Below, in pieces: positions 17,722-26,972 of a DNA stretch of 64,000 nt. Under the pieces are notes generated by a model. It was not told the DNA's origin and ran no database searches. It worked only from the letters and a program-made list of their open reading frames with translations. The stretch's first letter is position 1, and each line of letters starts with the position of its first letter. This DNA is from JAGWAJ01 sp965215155. Its GTDB lineage: Bacteria; Acidobacteriota; Vicinamibacteria; Vicinamibacterales; UBA8438. The DNA is taken from positions 744,001-808,000 of the forward strand of contig CBDCCY010000001.1 of the NCBI GenBank assembly GCA_965215155.1, given 5' to 3'. The translations under genes and the position numbers were made by a program.

Positions 17722-19259
17722 CGATCCCTGTTTGGCGCCGACGCCCGAACGAGAGACTCGGGCGCGGCGTCATCTCCATCCACGGATCCTGGCGGGTTCT
17801 TCCGTCGTGGCAGTACTGCTTCGCGTGGGCAGCCTGCTCGGGCATGTTGCTCGGTCTGGCTGCCGTGCCCTCTCCCGCGCTCCAGCCATACGAGGAGAAC
17901 GTCCCGGCCGACCGTCCGGCGCTGGAGCTTCGAGGCCGGACGCCCTCGAACGCCGTCCACGAGTTAGGGCTCCGCCTCGCTGACGGGCGCGTCACGCTGC
18001 GACTCGCGGGCGACGGTACCGGTTACCTCCGCAGCCTGCTCGACCGGCTGGACGTCAACGCCGACTCGCAGGTCCTGGTGTTCTCCAAGACCGGCCTGCA
18101 GCGGCAGGCCATCTCGCCCCGCCGGCCGCGCGCCATCTATTTCAACGACGAGGTGGCGGTCGCCTTCGTCCGCGGCGCCGACCGCATCGAGCTGGCGGCC
18201 GTCGATCCGGGGTTCGGCGTCGCCTTCTACGAGTTGGAGGCCGCAGGCGGTGACCGTCCCCGGCTGATGCGGAGCACGCGCTGCCTCCGGTGCCATCACG
18301 GGCCGGCCACCCTCGGCGTTCCCGGTCTCTACGTCGGGTCGGTCTTCCCGAGTCCGTCGGGGGAGCCGAACTTCGGGCTCGGCAGCGTCGTGACCGACCA
18401 CCGCACGCCCCTCGCCGAACGGTGGGGCGGCTGGTACGTCACGGGTACGCACGGTGGCCAGCCGCACCGGGGCAACGCCGTCGCGCGCGATCCGTCACGG
18501 CCGGATCGGCTCCATTCGGCCGGCGCCCGCAACCTGACCGACCTCGCCCGCAAGACCGACACGTCGGGCTACCTGGAGCCGGGGAGCGACATCGTCGCGC
18601 TGATGGTGCTGGAGCACCAGACGCAGATGACGAACCACCTGACCCGGCTCGCCTGGCTGGCTCGCCTCTTCGCAGCGGCCGGTGCGAACGCCGCGAACAG
18701 CGCCACCCGCTCCGGCAGCGGCAGCGGCAGCGACGGCGCCGCGCCCGGGGTGACGGCTGCCGCGGGCGCCGGCGCTGCCGGCGATAGCAGGGGCAACGCG
18801 GTGGTTGGGGCAGAAGCCGGAACCGCGCCCGGCGCCCGTCTCGACGACTGGATCGAGCAGACGGTCGCCTACATGCTGTTCGCCGACGAGGCGCCGCTCG
18901 CGGAGCCAATCGCCGGCGTCTCCACGTTCACCGCGACGTTCCCGCGGCGCGGCCCTCGCGACGCACGGGGACGCTCGCTGCGAGACTTCGACCTGCGAAC
19001 GCGACTCTTCCGCCATCCACTCAGCTACATGATCTACAGCCTCGCCTTCGAGGCGTTGCCCGACGGCGTGCGGGTGCGGGTCTACGAGCGACTCCACGAC
19101 GTTCTCACCGGTGCGGACGATAGCCCGAGATTCCGGCACCTCGACCGGGCAGTCCGCGGGGCGATCCTGCAGATCGTTGCCGAGACGAAGACCGATTTGC
19201 CGCCGGTCTGGCTCCCACACGGCGACGACCGTTCCGGAGGCGTGCCGATCACACGGTGA
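17718..19259 (+). CDS. Exported protein with one c-type haem motif, function unknown
   Basis: A 513-codon frame opening at a TTG that overlaps the darG stop. The true start is uncertain: a hydrophobic stretch at about residues 28-55 would be the signal peptide, and an ATG lies at 17844. One haem motif CLRCHHG (about residues 191-197) lies in a conserved-looking core with FNDEVAVAFVRG, YVGSVFPSPSGEPNFGLGS and HQTQMTNHLTRLAWLARL. Between about residues 325 and 375 there is a low-complexity Ala/Gly/Ser stretch. I do not recognise a named family; it resembles uncharacterised cytochrome-like proteins of acidobacteria and planctomycetes. Confidence 0.75.
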   Translation: MTIPVWRRRPNERLGRGVISIHGSWRVLPSWQYCFAWAACSGMLLGLAAVPSPALQPYEENVPADRPALELRGRTPSNAVHELGLRLADGRVTLRLAGDGTGYLRSLLDRLDVNADSQVLVFSKTGLQRQAISPRRPRAIYFNDEVAVAFVRGADRIELAAVDPGFGVAFYELEAAGGDRPRLMRSTRCLRCHHGPATLGVPGLYVGSVFPSPSGEPNFGLGSVVTDHRTPLAERWGGWYVTGTHGGQPHRGNAVARDPSRPDRLHSAGARNLTDLARKTDTSGYLEPGSDIVALMVLEHQTQMTNHLTRLAWLARLFAAAGANAANSATRSGSGSGSDGAAPGVTAAAGAGAAGDSRGNAVVGAEAGTAPGARLDDWIEQTVAYMLFADEAPLAEPIAGVSTFTATFPRRGPRDARGRSLRDFDLRTRLFRHPLSYMIYSLAFEALPDGVRVRVYERLHDVLTGADDSPRFRHLDRAVRGAILQIVAETKTDLPPVWLPHGDDRSGGVPITR

Positions 19260-19423
19260 CGACCGGACCCTCTGGCGAACGACGACCACCCGGGTCCTGC
19301 GTCGCCCGCGGCCTTCCACCGCCCGGCTTGACCGCGCCTATCGCCTCACCCCACACTCGAAGGAGGGCGGAGTCACCACCGCGCGGGTGGCAGACGGCTT
19401 GCACTCAGCCAGGAGCAGCGCTC

Positions 19424-19978
19424 GTGACCGTTGCCGGTCAGGCCATGACGGCGGACGAACTGTTCCGCCTCCCCGACGACAACTGCCGGTTCGCCCTCGT
19501 CCGGGGGGAACTGCAGCGCATGACTCCCGCCGGCTTCCGTCGCGGCGCCGTCGTCGTCAACCTGACGGTGCCGGTCGGGCAGCACGTCCGCAAGCGTCGG
19601 CTCGGTATCGTCTGTGGCGCGGAGACCGGATTCGTCCTGGAGAGGAATCCCGACACGGTGCTCGCGCCGGATCTCGCATTCGTGCGCCGGGAGCGAATCC
19701 CGGCGTCCGGCGTCCCCGCGACGTTCTGGGACGGGGCGCCCGATCTGGCGGTAGAGGTGCTGTCGCCCGGCGACGGTCGCAGGGAAACGGCCGCCAAGGT
19801 GTCGGCCTGGCTCTCGGCCGGTGCGCGAGTCGTCTGGGTGGCGGAACCGCGCGATGCCTTCGTCACGGTCCACGAGCCGGATCGCCCGGCGCGGCGCCTC
19901 GGCGCATCCGACGTGCTCGACGGCGCGCCGCTGCTTCCCGGCCTCCGGATCCCGGTCGCTGAAGTCTTCGCCCTGTAG
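19424..19978 (+). CDS. Uma2 family (DUF820) PD-(D/E)XK nuclease-like protein
   Basis: A 184-residue protein of the Uma2/DUF820 family, predicted restriction-endonuclease-fold nucleases of unknown role, common in cyanobacteria and acidobacteria. Motifs: MTADELFRLPDDNCRFALVRGEL, APDLAFVRRER (first acidic residue), DLAVEVLSPGDG (E-x-x-SP), and AAKVSAWLSAGARVVWV with the catalytic-type lysine. The GTG at 19424 is chosen because AGGAG lies 8 bases upstream and homology begins there; the open frame extends further left without family features. Stand-alone. Confidence 0.88.
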   Translation: MTVAGQAMTADELFRLPDDNCRFALVRGELQRMTPAGFRRGAVVVNLTVPVGQHVRKRRLGIVCGAETGFVLERNPDTVLAPDLAFVRRERIPASGVPATFWDGAPDLAVEVLSPGDGRRETAAKVSAWLSAGARVVWVAEPRDAFVTVHEPDRPARRLGASDVLDGAPLLPGLRIPVAEVFAL

Positions 19979-20057
19979 GCGGCCTCAGGGGGCTTCGCAC
20001 TCTCGGAGTTGCGATCAGTCGCCGCCTTGGTGCTGCGATCGCGGACCCGCGGCAGCG

Positions 20058-21545
20058 TCAGAGGTCCATCACCGCGTCGATGTCCGGGTCGATGACCGGT
20101 GGACGCGACGCGAGCGAGATGCCGAAGAAGAGGGTCAGCGACAGGAGCAGGGCGATCGCCCCGCCGTCCATGCCCCACGGCACTGCGACGTCGAAGATCT
20201 CGATGCCGAAATTGACGGCCAGGCTCGTCACGATCGCGACGTTGGCGGCGGTGGCGGTGGCACGCTTCCAGTTGAAGCCGATGGTGACGGTCGGGACGAG
20301 CGCCGCCGCGAAGGTCCCCCAGCCGAAGGCGCCGAGGAGCGCCACGAGGTCCTGGCGCGAATACAGGGCGAAGAGCGCCGAGCCGACCGCGATGACGACG
20401 GTGGCGCCGCGGGCCGACAGCAGCTCGCGGTGCAGGGAGCGCCCGCGCAGGGCGCGCGGGATGTCGTGGACTACGGCGGCCGCGCTGAGGTTCAGGAAGC
20501 TGTCCGCGGTCGACATGATGGCCGCGAAGAGCGCCGCGAAGACCACGCCCGCGAGGAGCGGGTTCGCGTAGAGCTGCAGGAAGCGCGGGGCCGCCTCGTC
20601 GGGGCTCGCCAGCTCGGGCTGGGCGCCCTGCAGGACGAGGGCCCGGACCGCGAGGCCGATGCTCACCCAGAGCAGGGAGCAGAGCAGGTAGCCGCCGGCG
20701 CTCACCGGAAGGATGCGGCGCGCGTCCTCGATGCGCCGGTTCATCATCAGCTTGGTGATGACGTGGGGCTGGCCGGAGCCGCCGATCGCGAAGAGGAAGA
20801 ACCACGACAGGGCGCCCATCATGCCGAGCGTGCCCCAGGGGGAGATGGCCTCCGGGTCGTCGGCCATCAGCGTCCCCGCGATGCCCGCCAGGCCCCCGTC
20901 GACGGCGCTCAGCGTGGCCGCGAAGACGAAGAGCGCGGCGACGATCATGATGGCGCCCTGCACCAGGTCGGTGTAGACCGAGGCCAGGATGCCGCCGGTC
21001 ACGCAGTAGAAGACGAGCACGGCGCAGGCGATGGCCACGCAGGCCGCGATCGAGATCTCGGGGATGAACGACACGCTGGCGAGGACGTCGCGGAGCACGG
21101 TGGCCATGGCCAGGATCTGCGTGCCGAGGTAGCCGAGCACGCCGAGGAGGATGGCGACCGCGGTGAGGAGCCGCGTGAGCTCGCTCCCGTAGCGCGCCGC
21201 CACCGCGTCGGGCAGCGAGATCGTGTCGCGCAGCTCGGCCACCATCCGGAGGCGCTTGCCGAGCAGATAGAAGGTGACGCAGAACCCGAGGGTGCTGGTC
21301 AGCGTCATCCACGACGAGCTCATCCCCATCCGGTAGACGAGCCCCGGCCCCCCGACGAAGCCGAAGCCGCTCATCGTGCTCGAGAAGACCGCCAGGCCGG
21401 TCACGAAGATGCCGAGGTCGCGGCCGGCCATGAAGAAGTCCCGCGTCGACGTCGTCCGTCGCAGCGCCCAGATGCCGACGCCGATGCAGACGGCGAGGTA
21501 GCCGACCACGCAGGCGAGCACCGTCAGGGCGCGCGCGTCATCCAT
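20058..21545 (-). CDS. Sodium:solute symporter (SSS family)
   Basis: A 495-residue membrane transporter of the sodium:solute symporter family, with about 13 hydrophobic helices. Typical elements: FFMAGRDLG, VFSSTMSGFGFVGGPGLVY and the helix-5-to-6 region with LGTQILAMATVL. The substrate cannot be told. ATG 21545 (MDDARALTVLACVVGYLAV) is preferred to an earlier in-frame ATG at 21602 because it overlaps the upstream gene's stop (ATGGATGA), which suggests translational coupling, and because the first helix begins right after it. Confidence 0.93.
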   Translation of the reverse strand: MDDARALTVLACVVGYLAVCIGVGIWALRRTTSTRDFFMAGRDLGIFVTGLAVFSSTMSGFGFVGGPGLVYRMGMSSSWMTLTSTLGFCVTFYLLGKRLRMVAELRDTISLPDAVAARYGSELTRLLTAVAILLGVLGYLGTQILAMATVLRDVLASVSFIPEISIAACVAIACAVLVFYCVTGGILASVYTDLVQGAIMIVAALFVFAATLSAVDGGLAGIAGTLMADDPEAISPWGTLGMMGALSWFFLFAIGGSGQPHVITKLMMNRRIEDARRILPVSAGGYLLCSLLWVSIGLAVRALVLQGAQPELASPDEAAPRFLQLYANPLLAGVVFAALFAAIMSTADSFLNLSAAAVVHDIPRALRGRSLHRELLSARGATVVIAVGSALFALYSRQDLVALLGAFGWGTFAAALVPTVTIGFNWKRATATAANVAIVTSLAVNFGIEIFDVAVPWGMDGGAIALLLSLTLFFGISLASRPPVIDPDIDAVMDL

Positions 21546-22107
21546 GGTCGGGCGGCTCGCGTCCCGCGCGGCGGGCGTCGACGATGGCGCGGAAGCGTGC
21601 AAGCGTCTCGTCGTCGATCACGGCGCCGCGGAACGCCAGCACGAAGACGAGCACGAACGCGAGCTGGAAGGGGCAGAGGACGTACAGGAACCAGGCCGTC
21701 GGCACCGGCATGCCGAGCACGAGCCCGGGTGCCGGCGAGGCCATGTAGATGGAGTAGGTCAGGACCATCACCGTGAGGATGCCGGCCAGTCCCGCGCCGC
21801 AGGCGGCGAGCCGCCAGCCGATCGGGCCCACCCGCTCGCTCCGCCGGACGCCGAACGCCAGGCAGCCGACGAGGAAGGCGGTCTGGAGCATCGCGAACGC
21901 CCAGGCGATCGCGAGCACGGGTCCGTGCCGGAGTCCGCCGGGCCCGCCGGCGTCCATCGACGGGAAGTCGGGATGCGGGAACCCCGCGCGCGGGTAGGTC
22001 GTGCCGTCGGGCGCGGCGGCCGGAGGGTCGCCGGCGAGGGCGAACGCAGCACCGACCGCGGCGCACATCGCCAGCAGGAGCCCGAAGAGCACCCAGGGGA
22101 GCTTCAT
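21538..22107 (-). CDS. Four-helix membrane protein coupled to the SSS symporter
   Basis: A 189-residue protein with an N-terminal helix (KLPWVLFGLLLAMCAAVGAAFAL), a Pro/Gly-rich exported loop (FPHPDFPSMDAGGPGG) and three more helices, ending in a charged tail (DDETLARFRAIVDARRAG). I do not recognise the family. Its last 8 bases overlap the symporter start, so it is probably an accessory subunit, as small membrane proteins (DUF4212, DUF485, DUF3311) often accompany SSS transporters. It is divergent from the metallo-hydrolase gene with a 51-base gap. Confidence 0.8.
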   Translation of the reverse strand: MKLPWVLFGLLLAMCAAVGAAFALAGDPPAAAPDGTTYPRAGFPHPDFPSMDAGGPGGLRHGPVLAIAWAFAMLQTAFLVGCLAFGVRRSERVGPIGWRLAACGAGLAGILTVMVLTYSIYMASPAPGLVLGMPVPTAWFLYVLCPFQLAFVLVFVLAFRGAVIDDETLARFRAIVDARRAGREPPDHG

Positions 22108-22158
22108 TCGTCGATTGTCGGCCGTCAGGGCCTCCGACAGGCGCACCATAATACGCGC

Positions 22159-22812
22159 ATGCAATTGATCTTCGAGCAGGTGCGCGTCGGCGGCGACCGG
22201 AACTTCGGCTATCTGCTGGGCGACCGGGAGGCGCGGCAGGGCGTTCTGATCGATCCGTCCTATTCCCCCGGCGTGCTGGTCGACCGCGCCCGCGCGCAGG
22301 GACTGACGGTCACCCACGTCATCAACACCCACGGGCACCCCGACCACACGGAGGGAAACGACGAGGCGGTACGCTCGACCGGCGCCGCCGTAGCCGCGCA
22401 CCCCGCCTGCCCGGTCGAACCCGCCGTCGCGCTCGACGACGGCGACCGGCTGCCGGTCGGCACTCTCGCGCTCGAGTGCCTGCACGTCCCTGGTCACGCC
22501 GCCGATCACCTCGTCCTCTACGAGCCGACCTGCCGCGTTCTCTTCACCGGCGACCTGGTGTTCGTCGGCAAGGTGGGCGGGACGCGGACCGACGAGGACG
22601 CCGCCACCGAGTGGGGCAGCCTGCAGCGCGTCCTGGGGGCGTTCCCCGACGACGCCACCATCTGGCCCGGCCACGACTACGGCGTGCGCCCGAGCTCGAC
22701 CCTCGCGCTCGAGAAGCGGACCAACCCCTTCTTGCGCTGCGAGAGCCTGGAGGCCTTCCGTGCCCTCAAGCGCAACTGGCCGGCGTTCAAGGCCGAGCAC
22801 GGCCTGAAGTAG
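22159..22812 (+). CDS. Metallo-beta-lactamase-fold hydrolase (glyoxalase II / persulfide dioxygenase-like)
   Basis: A 217-residue cytosolic MBL-fold enzyme. Metal ligands: THGHPDHTEGN (HxHxDH), PGHAADHL (second-site His), FTGDLVFVGKVGG (bridging Asp) and WPGHDYG (last His), with a C-terminal segment TNPFLRCESLEAF. It resembles hydroxyacylglutathione hydrolases and ETHE1-type enzymes; the thioester or persulfide substrate cannot be decided. A -10-like CATAAT ends 6 bases before the ATG and there is no Shine-Dalgarno, so the message may be leaderless. Confidence 0.9.
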   Translation: MQLIFEQVRVGGDRNFGYLLGDREARQGVLIDPSYSPGVLVDRARAQGLTVTHVINTHGHPDHTEGNDEAVRSTGAAVAAHPACPVEPAVALDDGDRLPVGTLALECLHVPGHAADHLVLYEPTCRVLFTGDLVFVGKVGGTRTDEDAATEWGSLQRVLGAFPDDATIWPGHDYGVRPSSTLALEKRTNPFLRCESLEAFRALKRNWPAFKAEHGLK

Positions 22813-22828
22813 GCGTCTGAAGCAGGCG

Positions 22829-22945
22829 ATGGATGGCACGCGGCGGCTCGACGACCGTCTGCGGGGCGTGGAGATCGAGTTCGGGAAGGTGGACCAGCGA
22901 CTGCTGACGCTGGAACGTGTGATTCTGTCCGAGCCGCCGGACTGA
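22829..22945 (+). CDS. Possible 38-residue small protein
   Basis: ATG to TGA encodes MDGTRRLDDRLRGVEIE followed by FGKVDQRLLTLERVILSEPPD. It is charged, probably helical, and reads like the end of short coiled-coil proteins with a DQRLLTLER motif. It starts 17 bases after the MBL gene. It may be a real small protein or the remnant of a longer gene. No Shine-Dalgarno is clear. Confidence 0.35.
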   Translation: MDGTRRLDDRLRGVEIEFGKVDQRLLTLERVILSEPPD

Positions 22946-23022
22946 ACCGGCACGCCGAAGGCCCACGACGGGTCACCGGCGGTCGGACGCGAAGCTGCCG
23001 CGCCGCCGGCTCCGGTTTGCAC

Positions 23023-23028
23023 TACAAT
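23023..23028 (+). promoter_or_regulatory. -10-like box upstream of locus B
   Basis: TACAAT, 85 bases before the DUF1592 gene of locus B, in the 167-base gap after the small open frame. No -35 match was found. It is the most AT-rich spot of the gap. Confidence 0.35.
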
Positions 23029-23112
23029 CCCCGCTGGGCCGAGCCCGGCCCAGGGTCGGCGAACGAGCGCCGGCCCGACTCCCGCGCTTCCGCGAATCAG
23101 AGGGTCCCGACG

Positions 23113-25533
23113 ATGTCGGTCACGGCCTCGGTTCTGTCGGTCCGCCGCGCGCTGCTCGCAGCTGTGCTGGCCGTCGTCGTGCCGGGGAGCGCGGCTCCGG
23201 CGCAGGCCGCCGCGCCGGCGGAAGACGTCGACGGCCATGCTCTGCTGCAGCGCTACTGCGTCGGCTGCCACAATGACCGGACGAGCGCGGCGGGGCTGTC
23301 GCTGGAAGCGCTCGACCCCGCCGCTGCGGCCTCCGACACGGCGACCTTCGAGAAGGTCATCCTGAAGCTGCGGGCGGGGATGATGCCGCCCGAGGGCCGC
23401 CCTCGCCCGGACGCCGCCGAGCTCGCCGCGTTCGTGGCCGACGTCGAGGCACACATCGATCGCGCGGCCGAGGCGGCGCCGCGCCCGGGCCGGCCGATCC
23501 TCCACCGCCTCAACCGCACGGAGTACGCCAACGCGGTGCGCGAGCTGACCGGGGTGACGGTCGACGTCGCATCGCTCCTGCCGCCGGACGACATGAGCCA
23601 GGGCTACGACAACATGTCGGACGTCCTCACCGTGTCGCCGACGCTGATCGACAGCTACCTGACCGCGGCGGGCCGGATTGCGCGGCTCGCGGTCGGCGAC
23701 CCCGAGGCCACCCCCGCCGTGGCGACCTACGTGGTCCCGCAGGCGTTCTCCCAGATGCGCCATGTGCCGGGGACGCCGTTCGGAACGCGCGGCGGGATCG
23801 CCGTGCGGCATCAGTTCCCGGCCGACGGCGACTACGTCTTCCGCCTGTCGTTCTACTTCGCGAGCATCGGAGCGTTCTTCGGCGACAACCTCCCGGCCGA
23901 GGGGGAGCAGATCGAGATCGCCATCGACGGCGAGCGGGTGGCGCTCCTCGACCTCGACCGCAAGCTGCGGACGACCGATGTGCTCAGGACGCCGCCGGTT
24001 CCGATCGCGGCCGGGCCGCACCAGGTCTCGGCCGCCTTCATCCAGCGGGCGGCCGGTCCGGTGCAGGACTTCGTGATGCCGTTCGAGCAGGCGCTGGCGG
24101 ATCTGTCGACCGGCCACTTCCCCGGACTGACGGGGCTGCCGCACCTCCGCAACCTCGGCATCGACGGGCCCTACGACGCCGCCGGCGTGAGCGAGACGCC
24201 GAGCCGCGCCCGCCTCTTCACGTGCCGCCCGGCCGACCCGGACGACGAGCCGCGGTGCGCCGTCGAGATCCTGGCCCGGGTCGCCCGGCGCGCGTTTCGC
24301 CGGCCGCTGGCCGAGACCGACCGGGCCCGGCTGATGGGGTTCTTCGAGACCGGCCGGGCGGCGGGCGACTTCGAGGCCGGCATCCGGATGGGGCTGCAGG
24401 CGATCCTGGCCGATCCCGAGTTCCTCTTCCGCTTCGAGCGCGCGCCGGACGGCGTGGCGCCGGGCGACATCTACCGGCTGAGCGACCTCGAGCTCGCCTC
24501 CCGCCTGTCCTTCTTTCTCTGGAGCAGCCTGCCCGACAACGAGTTGCTGCAGGTCGCGGCGGCCGGGCGGCTGTCGGATCCGGGACAGCTCGAGCGCCAG
24601 GTGCGGCGCATGCTCGAAGACCCTCGGGCCGCCGCGCTCGCGACCAGCTTCGCGTCGCACTGGCTGCGCCTCCAGAACCTCAAGGACATCCAGCCCGACG
24701 TCTACCTCTATCCCGACTGGGATCTGAACCTGACGGAGTCGATGCGGCGCGAGACCGAGCTCTTCTTCGACAGCATCGTGCGCGAGGACCGCAGCGTGAC
24801 GGACCTCGTCAAGGCGGACTACACGTTCGTCGATCAGCGCCTGGCCGGCCACTACGGAATCCCGAACGTGGCCGGCAACCGCTTCCGGCGCGTGGCCGTC
24901 CCCGACGACGCCCGCCGCGGCCTGCTGGGGCACGGGAGCATCCTGACCCTCACGTCGCTCGCGAACCGCACCTCCCCCGTGATCCGCGGGGCCTGGGTGC
25001 TGGACGTTCTGCTCGGCGCCCCGCCGCCCCGGCCGCCCGCCGACATCCCGCCGCTCGACGAGAACGAGCACGGCGAGGCGCCGGCGACGATGCGCGAGCG
25101 GCTGGCCGCGCACCGGGCGCAGCCGCAGTGCGCGGCGTGCCACCGGCTGATGGACCCGATCGGCTTCGCGCTCGAGAACTTCGATGCGGTCGGGGCCTGG
25201 CGCGCCTACGACAGCGGCGAGGCCATCGAGCCGACCGACGTCCTGTTCGACGGCACTACGCTCCGCGGTCCGGCCGGGGTGCGCGCCTACGTGGAGCGGT
25301 CCGAGGCGCTGTTCACCCGCAACCTCGCGCGCAACCTCCTGATGTTCGCGCTCGGCCGCATCCTGCAGCCGTCGGACATGCCGGCCGTGCGGCGGATCGC
25401 GCGCCGGGCCGCCGCAGACGGCAACCGCTTCTCGGCGTTCGTCCTCGGCGTCGTCACGAGCACCCCGTTCACGATGCGCCGGGCCGACGGTCCAGGCGCG
25501 TCCCCGGCGCCGGCGCGTCGGACCGCGGAGTAA
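23113..25533 (+). CDS. DUF1592 multidomain c-type cytochrome protein (locus B)
   Basis: An 806-residue paralogue of the locus A protein with the same order: signal peptide (to about residue 36), haem box YCVGCHNDR, DUF1587 (LHRLNRTEYANAVREL), middle binding-like domain, DUF1595 (VARRAFRRPLAETDRARL), DUF1592 (LSDLELASRLSFFLWSS), DUF1588 (LLGHGSILTLTSLANRTSP, then CAACHRLMDPIGFALENFD) and DUF1585 (ARNLLMFALGRILQ). The ATG at 23113 starts a good signal peptide; the frame is open upstream without features. It is followed after 15 bases by its DUF1552 partner. Enzymatic role unknown. Confidence 0.92.
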   Translation: MSVTASVLSVRRALLAAVLAVVVPGSAAPAQAAAPAEDVDGHALLQRYCVGCHNDRTSAAGLSLEALDPAAAASDTATFEKVILKLRAGMMPPEGRPRPDAAELAAFVADVEAHIDRAAEAAPRPGRPILHRLNRTEYANAVRELTGVTVDVASLLPPDDMSQGYDNMSDVLTVSPTLIDSYLTAAGRIARLAVGDPEATPAVATYVVPQAFSQMRHVPGTPFGTRGGIAVRHQFPADGDYVFRLSFYFASIGAFFGDNLPAEGEQIEIAIDGERVALLDLDRKLRTTDVLRTPPVPIAAGPHQVSAAFIQRAAGPVQDFVMPFEQALADLSTGHFPGLTGLPHLRNLGIDGPYDAAGVSETPSRARLFTCRPADPDDEPRCAVEILARVARRAFRRPLAETDRARLMGFFETGRAAGDFEAGIRMGLQAILADPEFLFRFERAPDGVAPGDIYRLSDLELASRLSFFLWSSLPDNELLQVAAAGRLSDPGQLERQVRRMLEDPRAAALATSFASHWLRLQNLKDIQPDVYLYPDWDLNLTESMRRETELFFDSIVREDRSVTDLVKADYTFVDQRLAGHYGIPNVAGNRFRRVAVPDDARRGLLGHGSILTLTSLANRTSPVIRGAWVLDVLLGAPPPRPPADIPPLDENEHGEAPATMRERLAAHRAQPQCAACHRLMDPIGFALENFDAVGAWRAYDSGEAIEPTDVLFDGTTLRGPAGVRAYVERSEALFTRNLARNLLMFALGRILQPSDMPAVRRIARRAAADGNRFSAFVLGVVTSTPFTMRRADGPGASPAPARRTAE

Positions 25534-25548
25534 TCGAGGAGAGGCGTC

Positions 25549-26922
25549 ATGTACATCACCCGGACCCACGTCTCGCGGCGGACCGTCCTGCGCGGCATGG
25601 GAGTGTCGCTGGCGCTGCCGTTCCTCGACGCCATGGCGCCGGCGATGGCCGCGACGCGCAAGACCGCCGCGGCGCCGCGCACCCGGTTCGCCGCCATCGA
25701 GATGGTGCACGGGAGCGCCGGGAGCACGGGCGAGGGGACGCGCCGCCACTACTGGTCGCCGGCGACCGCCGGCCGCGACTTCCGGATGACGCCCATCCTG
25801 CGCTCGCTGGCGCCGCACCGCGACTACCTGACGGTCGTCAGCCACACCGACATCGCACCGGCGACGGCGCGCACGGAAGCGGAGGCGGGGGCCGATCACA
25901 CGCGGTCGTCGGCCGCGTTCCTGACGTGCGCCCACGCCAGGATGACCGAGGGGGCGGACATCTACAACGCCACCTCGATCGACCAGATCTACGCGCGGGC
26001 GGCGGGGCAGGACACGGCGCTCCCGTCCATCCAGCTCTGCATCGAGGACGTCGGATCGCTCACCGGGGCGTGCGGGTACGGCTACAGTTGCGTCTACGCG
26101 AACACCATCTCGTGGTCGTCTCCGACGACTCCGCTGCCGATGGAGCGCGACCCGCGGGTGGCGTTCGAGCGGCTCTTCGGGGACGGGGCGACACCCGAGC
26201 AGCGGCAGGCGCGGCGCCGGGCCAAGGCGTCGATCCTCGACGCCATCCTCGACAAGATCGACGACCTGCAGCTCGGCCTCGGGGCGGCCGACCGGGCGCG
26301 CCTCGACGACTACCTCGAGGACGTGCGGGAGATCGAACGGCGCATCGAGCGCGTGGAGGCGACGAACGCCGCCGCGATCGCCCGCGACCTCCCGGCGGCG
26401 CCGATCGGGGTGCCGGACCGCTGGACGGAGCACGTCCGGCTGATGTTCGACCTGCAGGTGCTCGCCTTCACGACGGACACGACGCGGGTCTCCGCGTTCA
26501 AGATGGGACGCGACGTCAGCTCGCGGGTCTTCACCGAGGCGGGCATCGAGACGCCGTTCCATTCGCTGTCGCACCACGGCAACCGGCCCGACCGGCTGGC
26601 CGAGTTCGCGCGCCTCAACGCCTTCCACGTCAGGCAGGTCGCGCGCTTCATCGAGCGGCTGCGCGAGACGCCGGACGGCGACGGGAACCTCCTCGACCAC
26701 TCCCTGGTGCTATACGGCAGCCCGATGGGCGACGGCAGCGTCCACAACCACCTGCGCGTTCCGCTGTTCCTGGCCGGCCGGGCCAACGGGCAGCTCCGCG
26801 GCAATCGGCACCTGCTCTGTCCCGACGGGACGCCGATGGCCAACGCCCTCCTGACGGTCCTGCACCGGCTCGGGGTCGACATCGACGCCGTGGGGGACAG
26901 CACGGGCGAGTTGGACCTCTGA
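25549..26922 (+). CDS. DUF1552 protein, Tat-exported (locus B)
   Basis: A 457-residue DUF1552 protein with a twin-arginine-type start (VSRRTVLRGMGVSLALPFLD). Family segments: RFAAIEMVHGSAG, GADHTRSSAAFLTCAHARMTEGAD, CVYANTISWSSPTTPLPMERDPR and FHSLSHHGN, and a C-terminal DSTGELDL like the other copies. GAGGAG lies just before the ATG. It is the second gene of the locus; a gap of 50 bases leads to the ankyrin gene. Confidence 0.92.
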   Translation: MYITRTHVSRRTVLRGMGVSLALPFLDAMAPAMAATRKTAAAPRTRFAAIEMVHGSAGSTGEGTRRHYWSPATAGRDFRMTPILRSLAPHRDYLTVVSHTDIAPATARTEAEAGADHTRSSAAFLTCAHARMTEGADIYNATSIDQIYARAAGQDTALPSIQLCIEDVGSLTGACGYGYSCVYANTISWSSPTTPLPMERDPRVAFERLFGDGATPEQRQARRRAKASILDAILDKIDDLQLGLGAADRARLDDYLEDVREIERRIERVEATNAAAIARDLPAAPIGVPDRWTEHVRLMFDLQVLAFTTDTTRVSAFKMGRDVSSRVFTEAGIETPFHSLSHHGNRPDRLAEFARLNAFHVRQVARFIERLRETPDGDGNLLDHSLVLYGSPMGDGSVHNHLRVPLFLAGRANGQLRGNRHLLCPDGTPMANALLTVLHRLGVDIDAVGDSTGELDL

Positions 26923-26972
26923 CCGGGCGAGCAGGATTTCCGACCCGTGCGCCGCGGAGCCGTGGGGGACCG

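Noticed and set aside
18700..18840. The Gly/Ser/Ala-rich stretch as a repeat array or CRISPR
   Set aside because: It is coding low-complexity sequence without regular spacers. No CRISPR array was seen anywhere in the window.
21538..26700. A 1720-codon open frame on the minus strand across the MBL, DUF1592 and DUF1552 genes
   Set aside because: Only its last 189 codons (22107-21538) have a protein-like composition; the rest is antisense to strongly supported genes.
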